From contig QZJS01000125.1 in assembly GCA_003597945.1 (NCBI GenBank), positions 1 to 38,820 of the forward strand: a stretch of 38,820 bases of DNA, read 5' to 3'. The position numbers and the translations under genes were made by a program. This DNA comes from Desulfobacteraceae bacterium. GTDB lineage: Bacteria > Desulfobacterota > Desulfobacteria > Desulfobacterales > Desulfosalsimonadaceae. Every line of letters begins with the position of its first letter. The first letter of the stretch is position 1. Of the stretch, positions 34,550 to 38,820 are shown in pieces. Under the pieces are notes generated by a model. The model did no database searches. It was not told where the DNA came from and saw only the letters and a program-made list of their open reading frames with translations.

Positions 34550-35818
34550 TTATCTCAGGATACCCGCCACCGCGCCGGTCATGCAGGTGGCCAGGGTCCC
34601 GGCGATGATGGACCGCAAACCCAGAGAGACGATCTCCTTGCGCCGTTCGGGAGCCATGGCGCCCAGGCCGCCGATCATGATGCCGAGACTGCCGGGATTG
34701 GCAAATCCGCAAAGGGCATAAGACATGATCAGCAGGCTCCTCTCACTCAGGACGCCGGGCGACAGATTGCTCATATCCACATAGGCGATGAATTCATTCA
34801 AGACGGTTTTCGTACCCATGAGCACGCCGGCGGCATGGGATTCGGCCCAGGGAACCCCCATGAGCCAGACCACGGGGCACATGAGCCACCCCATGAGCCG
34901 CTGGAGGGTCAGGGGCGCGCCCGCCATATCCGGAATCGCGCCCAGCATTATATTGATCAGATGAACCAGGGCCACCAGCACGATGATCATGGCAATAATG
35001 TTGAGCATCAGCTCAAGACCCTGGGTGGTGCCCCGCGTGACGGCGTCCATGGCCCCGGACGGCGGGTCGGTCAGGGTTAATTGCCCCGAGGTCAAGGGAG
35101 CGGTCTCGGGAATCATGATTTTTGAAATCACGATGGCCGCGGGCGCGCTGATAATCGACGCGGTCAGGATGTGGCCGATGACGTTGGGGATGATCCGGTC
35201 CAGAATCCCGGCGTATAGAACCATGACCGTGCCGGCGATGGTTGCCATGCCGCAGGTCATCAGGGTAAACAGTTCGCTCCGGGTCAGTCTGGCGATATAC
35301 GGCCGGATCAGCAGCGGGGCCTCCACCATGCCCACGAAAATATTGGCCGATATGCCAAGGCCCTCGGCGCCGCCGATTTTGAGTGATTTTTCCAGGAGCC
35401 ATGAAAACCCTTTTACGATCTTAGGAAGAACGCCCCAGTAGAACAGCACGGATGACAGCGCGCTGATCACCAGCACCAGGGGCAATGCCTGAAACGCCAG
35501 GCTGAAAGCGGCGTGGGGATAAACGGTTTCATAAGGCGCGTCGCCGCCGCCCACAAAACCGAACACAAAGGATGTTCCGGCAAGGGTGGATTCCTGAATG
35601 GCTTCCACTGCGCGGTTAAGCACAAGGAAAAGGTCGGCCACCAGCGGAAACCGGAACATGATCAGCGCAATCCCCACCTGCAGCGCCATGCCTGTTACGA
35701 CGATTCTGACGGGAAAACCCCGGCGATGCTCGCTGACGCTCCAGGCAACAGCAGCAAAGGCGAAAAGACCCAACAGACTTTGAAGGCGGGCCGCCCCGTC
35801 AATCATGCCGGAACTCAT
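34550..35818 (-). CDS. Concentrative nucleoside transporter (NupC/CNT family)
   Basis: The ~422-residue membrane protein has the CNT order. Three N-terminal helices (LQSLLGLFAFAAVAWSVSE on) are followed by GTSFVFGFVGGG, LPLVLVISALSSVLFYWG and GISANIFVGMVEAPLLIRPY, and then by GTKTVLNEFIAYVDM and SYALCGFANPGSLGIMIGG. These are the nucleoside- and sodium-binding segments of the family. It should import nucleosides with Na+ or H+. The start is uncertain: in-frame ATGs at 35869, 35818 and 35806 all lack clear ribosome sites. The gene overlaps the end of the 4Fe-4S protein gene, which suggests translational coupling. Confidence 0.85.
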   Translation of the reverse strand: MSSGMIDGAARLQSLLGLFAFAAVAWSVSEHRRGFPVRIVVTGMALQVGIALIMFRFPLVADLFLVLNRAVEAIQESTLAGTSFVFGFVGGGDAPYETVYPHAAFSLAFQALPLVLVISALSSVLFYWGVLPKIVKGFSWLLEKSLKIGGAEGLGISANIFVGMVEAPLLIRPYIARLTRSELFTLMTCGMATIAGTVMVLYAGILDRIIPNVIGHILTASIISAPAAIVISKIMIPETAPLTSGQLTLTDPPSGAMDAVTRGTTQGLELMLNIIAMIIVLVALVHLINIMLGAIPDMAGAPLTLQRLMGWLMCPVVWLMGVPWAESHAAGVLMGTKTVLNEFIAYVDMSNLSPGVLSERSLLIMSYALCGFANPGSLGIMIGGLGAMAPERRKEIVSLGLRSIIAGTLATCMTGAVAGILR

Positions 35819-36743
35819 TATTTTCAAAACCATCGGCTGTATGAGATGCCCCATGACCGCCAGCCGCATTGCGGATCATATCCAGGTTCAGGGGAAGCGG
35901 CTTTTCCGGGTCCACGTAAAGAGAAAGCGCCCCTGACGGACAATGCTGCACGCACAATTCACATCCCAGGCATTGCCCGGCGTCATAAACTCGTTGATCA
36001 TCGCGAAAAGCAATGGCCCCGAACCGGCAGATCATTCCGCATTGGCGACAATGGGTGCATTGCTCAGCGTTGTGGCAAACCGAATAACCGGATTCGGCCG
36101 TCATGGACAGGGATTTATCGATACCGCCGGCCAGACGGGTGGCCTGAAGACTCACACAGGTATCCGGATGACAATTGCAGATCACGCCGGTGCTGCCGCC
36201 GGTGGCGACTTTAAAAAACGCCTGGGTGATATGCCCTTTTTCTCGAAACCGGTCGATGATGGAAAGGGCTTCTGTCTGGGTGATTTTACGGGGATTATAT
36301 TTGGAACAGTGCTCCAGCCAGAAAGATGCCACGGACCTGCCTACGGCGATGCAGGAATTAATGTCTTTAGCGGCCGCGCCCAATGATTTCTTACAGGGAC
36401 AATCCATCACCGCAATAAAATCCGGTTCCTGGAAAATAATCCGGGTGGCGTATTTGTAAGGGACAATCCGCTTGTTGGCATCCGAATCAAAGCGGACATC
36501 CTCGTTTAACGTGAAAATCTTGCGGGTGTCTTCATGGGAAAGGACCTTTGAATGATACCGGCTGAAAATCATTTTGCCGACGGGAACAATGGGCTTGCAC
36601 CACGTCAGGTATCTCAGGGATTGCACAAACCCATTGAGAAATTTCACATACGGATAATAGAAGAGGAAATAAAAATAGTTGTGGACAAACCGGTCCACCC
36701 GCCAGCCGTGCTTTTTGAACATGATCCGGGTTGATTCTTTCAT
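35799..36743 (-). CDS. 4Fe-4S ferredoxin-type protein with uncharacterised N-terminal half
   Basis: The 314-residue protein ends in a two-cluster ferredoxin domain (CTHCRQCGMICRFGAI and CLGCELCVQHCPSGAL, about residues 225-280). The N-terminal ~215 residues are basic and aromatic-rich near the start (FVHNYFYFLFYYPYVKFLNG, possibly membrane-associated). They carry further cysteines (DCPCKK, HCSKYNP, CNCHPDTC) that could bind another cofactor. I do not recognise a named function; similar proteins in anaerobes pass electrons between soluble and membrane partners. It overlaps the CNT transporter gene, an unusual pairing. Confidence 0.75.
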   Translation of the reverse strand: MKESTRIMFKKHGWRVDRFVHNYFYFLFYYPYVKFLNGFVQSLRYLTWCKPIVPVGKMIFSRYHSKVLSHEDTRKIFTLNEDVRFDSDANKRIVPYKYATRIIFQEPDFIAVMDCPCKKSLGAAAKDINSCIAVGRSVASFWLEHCSKYNPRKITQTEALSIIDRFREKGHITQAFFKVATGGSTGVICNCHPDTCVSLQATRLAGGIDKSLSMTAESGYSVCHNAEQCTHCRQCGMICRFGAIAFRDDQRVYDAGQCLGCELCVQHCPSGALSLYVDPEKPLPLNLDMIRNAAGGHGASHTADGFENNEFRHD

Positions 36744-37098
36744 ACGGGGTGGTTCCCTTTATGTGAAAGACATATTTTTATGATTACATCGCCGCCTTCA
36801 GGCATCAGTCAAAACAAGCGCTGAAAATTGATCGAAAATATTAGCAGGTTCCCGACGGACAATCAAGATGGCTTTAACAGATGGCCTTGCGGATGACTTT
36901 TCTTGAATCTGTTTGCGCGCAAGATTGCGTATGGTCGTTTTTCGATGTTCACTTCGTTATATTCTTATTTTATATAGATTTTTATTGACATATTATCCTG
37001 TCTGACTATACCATCCGGACGGTTTAGTTAACGTTCCAAAATTCTCGGCCGTCACGCAAATAACCGACCGTCATAAATAACGGAGGTGGGATTTTTTC
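36744..37098. other. Divergent intergenic region
   Basis: This 355-bp AT-rich gap separates the minus-strand ferredoxin gene from the plus-strand tetR-like gene. It holds the promoter and operator of the latter (36985-37028) and a 10-bp palindrome TTGCGCGCAA at 36913-36922 of unknown role. No gene was seen in it. Confidence 0.6.
36985..37028 (+). promoter_or_regulatory. Promoter with overlapping TetR-type operator
   Basis: TTGACA (36985-36990), a 16-base spacer and TATACC (37007-37012) form a promoter. A 24-bp imperfect palindrome (37005-37028, core ACCATCCGGACGGT, flanking ACTA and TAGT; 20 of 24 positions symmetric) covers the -10 box. Repression by the TetR protein encoded 70 bp downstream is the natural reading. 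Confidence 0.55.
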
Positions 37099-37656
37099 AT
37101 GAGGCCCCGCAAAAATGCCCGTGAAGCCATTCTGGATGCCGCCGAGACCGTGGTTATTGAAAAAGGCGCGGCCCACCTGACGTTAGACGCGGTCAGCGAA
37201 AAAGCCGGGGTCAGCAAAGGCGGTCTGCTTTATCACTTCGGCACCAAATCCGCCCTGCTTTCCGCCATGATGTCCCGACTCCTGGCGGCCATTGATCAGA
37301 GAATCAAAACTCAAATATCCAAACTCCCGGAAACGCCTGCCCGAAAACTCAAAGCCAATATTCTGGCCTCACCACTTCAGGACCGGCGAACGGAGAAAAT
37401 CGCCAGCGCACTGCTGGCGGCCGCCGCCCATGATCCCCTGCTCATGGAACCGGCCCGAAAATTTCGAACCCGGATGTTTGATGATTTCACCATTGATTGT
37501 GAACTGCCGACCGCGTTTGCCGCGGTCATGACCTTGGCCATGGAAGGCTTGATGCTAGCCGAACTTCTGGGCCTTTCATCTTCTGATACCAGGGAACGAA
37601 GGGCCATTGTCGATGAAATCATGCGCCTCATTGATGTTGAGGAGGCCAGAAAATGA
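37099..37656 (+). CDS. TetR/AcrR-family regulator of an efflux operon
   Basis: The 185-residue protein has a TetR helix-turn-helix at about 28-50 (LDAVSEKAGVSKGGLLYHFGTK) and an all-helical ligand domain. Its stop overlaps the start of the TolC/OprM-like gene (ATGA), so it is the first gene of an efflux operon and probably represses it through the palindrome at 37005-37028. The ribosome site GGAGG is rather far (about 12 bases) from the ATG, perhaps keeping expression low. Confidence 0.88.
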   Translation: MRPRKNAREAILDAAETVVIEKGAAHLTLDAVSEKAGVSKGGLLYHFGTKSALLSAMMSRLLAAIDQRIKTQISKLPETPARKLKANILASPLQDRRTEKIASALLAAAAHDPLLMEPARKFRTRMFDDFTIDCELPTAFAAVMTLAMEGLMLAELLGLSSSDTRERRAIVDEIMRLIDVEEARK

Positions 37657-38820
37657 ATCTCAAAAATTCGAAAATTGCGCTGGTGATCCTTCTTTTTGCC
37701 GCTGTCGCCGGATGCGCCTCCCGGTTTGACGCCGACAATGTCCGCAACCGGCATACCACGAATTTCTCCACGGACCTGGAAGAACGCGCCGCCATGGTTT
37801 TGCCGCCGGACCGGCCTCTGGGTCTTTCAGACTGCATACAGATCGCCATTGAAAACAACCTGGACCTGGAACAGGCCCGCATCAATCAACGGCTTGCGGA
37901 ACTAAACCGCCAAATCGCCTTTACCTATTTTCTGCCCCAGGTAAACGTTGAGATGACCCATGCGGTCATGGACAAGCAGCCGACCCGCATCATCGGCGGC
38001 GCGGCGGCCCCTGTTTCAGACAAAACCGTCACCGAAACCGTAATCACTGCCCAGCAGGCCGTGTTTGTACCGGAAACCTGGTTTTTGTATGAAGCATTCA
38101 GGGGTGGGGAAGATATCAGCGACCGGGTCCGTCAGCGCACCGAAGACCAGATCCGACTCCAGGTCACGGCCCTTTATTTTGCGGCCCTGTCCCATGAGGC
38201 TGCCGGAGAAGCCATTGCAAGCGGGCTGGAGCAGGCCCGATCGCTGGCGGCCGAAACCGGGGCAATGGCCGTAGAAGGCATGGTCATGCCCAGTCATGTA
38301 GCCCAGGCGCTGGCGCTGGTGCGGGCCCAGGAAGCCGGTCTGGCCGCAAACCGCAGAAGCCTTCAGGAAACGCAATCCGCCCTCCTTGAGGCCATGGGCC
38401 TTTCGCCCGCGGCCGCCATCCATCTCAAAACCGAAACACCCATTGTCGTGGAGAACCAGGATCTGCCCGACCAGATTCTCGCGGCCTTGCTTTCCCGGCC
38501 CGAGCTTTTTATTGCGGACCGGAACATCGATATCGAAACGCAGAAAACGCGCATGGCCATTGCCGCGTTTCTGCCCGATATCATCGGCTTTGCCAGTTTC
38601 ACCCACACCACGGATTCGTTTTTGAAATACAGCGACTCATGGATGTTCGGCGCGGTCGGGGTTCTTTCCGTATTCGAAGGCTTCAGAAATGTTTATGAAT
38701 ATCGGGCCTCCGGCGTTCGCGAAGAAAAGGCCCGGATGCAGCGCGAACAGGCCTGCCTGCGCATCATTTTGGAGGTGGTGCTGGCCCGCTCCCGATATGA
38801 TCAGGCAATAGAATATGGTG
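37653..38820 (+). CDS. TolC/OprM-type outer-membrane efflux lipoprotein (3' end outside window)
   Basis: The frame is open from the ATG at 37653 to the window edge (389 codons). It begins with a lipoprotein signal peptide (MNLKNSKIALVILLFAAVAG, Cys21 as lipidation site in AVAGC). It continues with the outer-membrane efflux protein pattern LGLSDCIQIAIENNLDLEQARINQRLAE and long amphipathic helices including ALVRAQEAGLAANRRSLQETQ. It should be the outer-membrane channel of a tripartite RND or MFS pump, with membrane-fusion and pump genes expected downstream. It overlaps the tetR-like stop by four bases. Confidence 0.85.
   Translation, partial: MNLKNSKIALVILLFAAVAGCASRFDADNVRNRHTTNFSTDLEERAAMVLPPDRPLGLSDCIQIAIENNLDLEQARINQRLAELNRQIAFTYFLPQVNVEMTHAVMDKQPTRIIGGAAAPVSDKTVTETVITAQQAVFVPETWFLYEAFRGGEDISDRVRQRTEDQIRLQVTALYFAALSHEAAGEAIASGLEQARSLAAETGAMAVEGMVMPSHVAQALALVRAQEAGLAANRRSLQETQSALLEAMGLSPAAAIHLKTETPIVVENQDLPDQILAALLSRPELFIADRNIDIETQKTRMAIAAFLPDIIGFASFTHTTDSFLKYSDSWMFGAVGVLSVFEGFRNVYEYRASGVREEKARMQREQACLRIILEVVLARSRYDQAIEYG

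Noticed and set aside
36913-36922. TTGCGCGCAA palindrome as an operator
   Set aside because: Ten bases, single copy and not tied to a promoter; too little to support a site.

Overview
The window looks like chromosomal DNA of a strictly anaerobic Desulfobacterota bacterium, probably a sulfate reducer of the Desulfobacterales type. The evidence is indirect. There is a selenocysteine formate dehydrogenase, an FmdE/molybdopterin-binding fusion, cytoplasmic molybdo/tungsto-enzymes, a GctAB-type CoA-transferase, and many acyl-CoA genes without any oxygenase. No rRNA, tRNA, CRISPR array, transposase or phage gene was seen.

Region 1 (1-1602): the 3' end of an exported metallo-beta-lactamase (MBL) gene converges, across a long stem-loop, on a minus-strand regulator that fuses a MerR-type and a TetR-type DNA-binding domain. 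The regulator is divergent from the catabolic locus. Its upstream region carries a perfect 19-bp palindrome and a second inverted repeat.

Region 2 (1603-22447, all plus strand) is a 16-gene uptake and degradation locus for a hydrophobic, probably branched or alicyclic carboxylic acid. It encodes an Ltp/SCP2-type thiolase or aldolase, a DUF35-crotonase fusion, an acyl-CoA dehydrogenase with an isovaleryl-CoA-dehydrogenase-like base, an acyl-CoA ligase and an enoyl-CoA isomerase-like protein. Next comes an envelope module (DUF1302 barrel, DUF1329, Ycf48-like, MMPL/RND), then an Amidohydro_2 enzyme, a short old-yellow-enzyme-like Fe-S flavoprotein, a second MBL protein, a two-subunit CoA-transferase, a FadL porin and an SDR. 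The first three genes form a plausible module of dehydrogenation, hydration and retro-aldol cleavage, analogous in layout to steroid side-chain ChsE/ChsH/Ltp2.

Region 3 (22707-24465): a PIN-PhoH ATPase converges with a ModE-like regulator that lacks molybdate-binding domains.

Region 4 (24067-34224, minus strand), in transcription order: FmdE/MoeA-like fusion, formate dehydrogenase alpha, two aldehyde dehydrogenases, a molybdopterin oxidoreductase and the ModE-like regulator. The formate dehydrogenase is interrupted by an in-frame TGA at the selenocysteine position, followed by a 7-bp stem-loop of the bacterial SECIS type. It should be read as one 918-residue selenoprotein.

Region 5 (34550-38820): a CNT nucleoside transporter and a 4Fe-4S ferredoxin-type protein (minus strand), then a divergent TetR regulator with its own operator/promoter. 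The start of a TolC/OprM-type outer-membrane lipoprotein runs off the window. All functions are inferred from motifs read by eye; no database search was possible.
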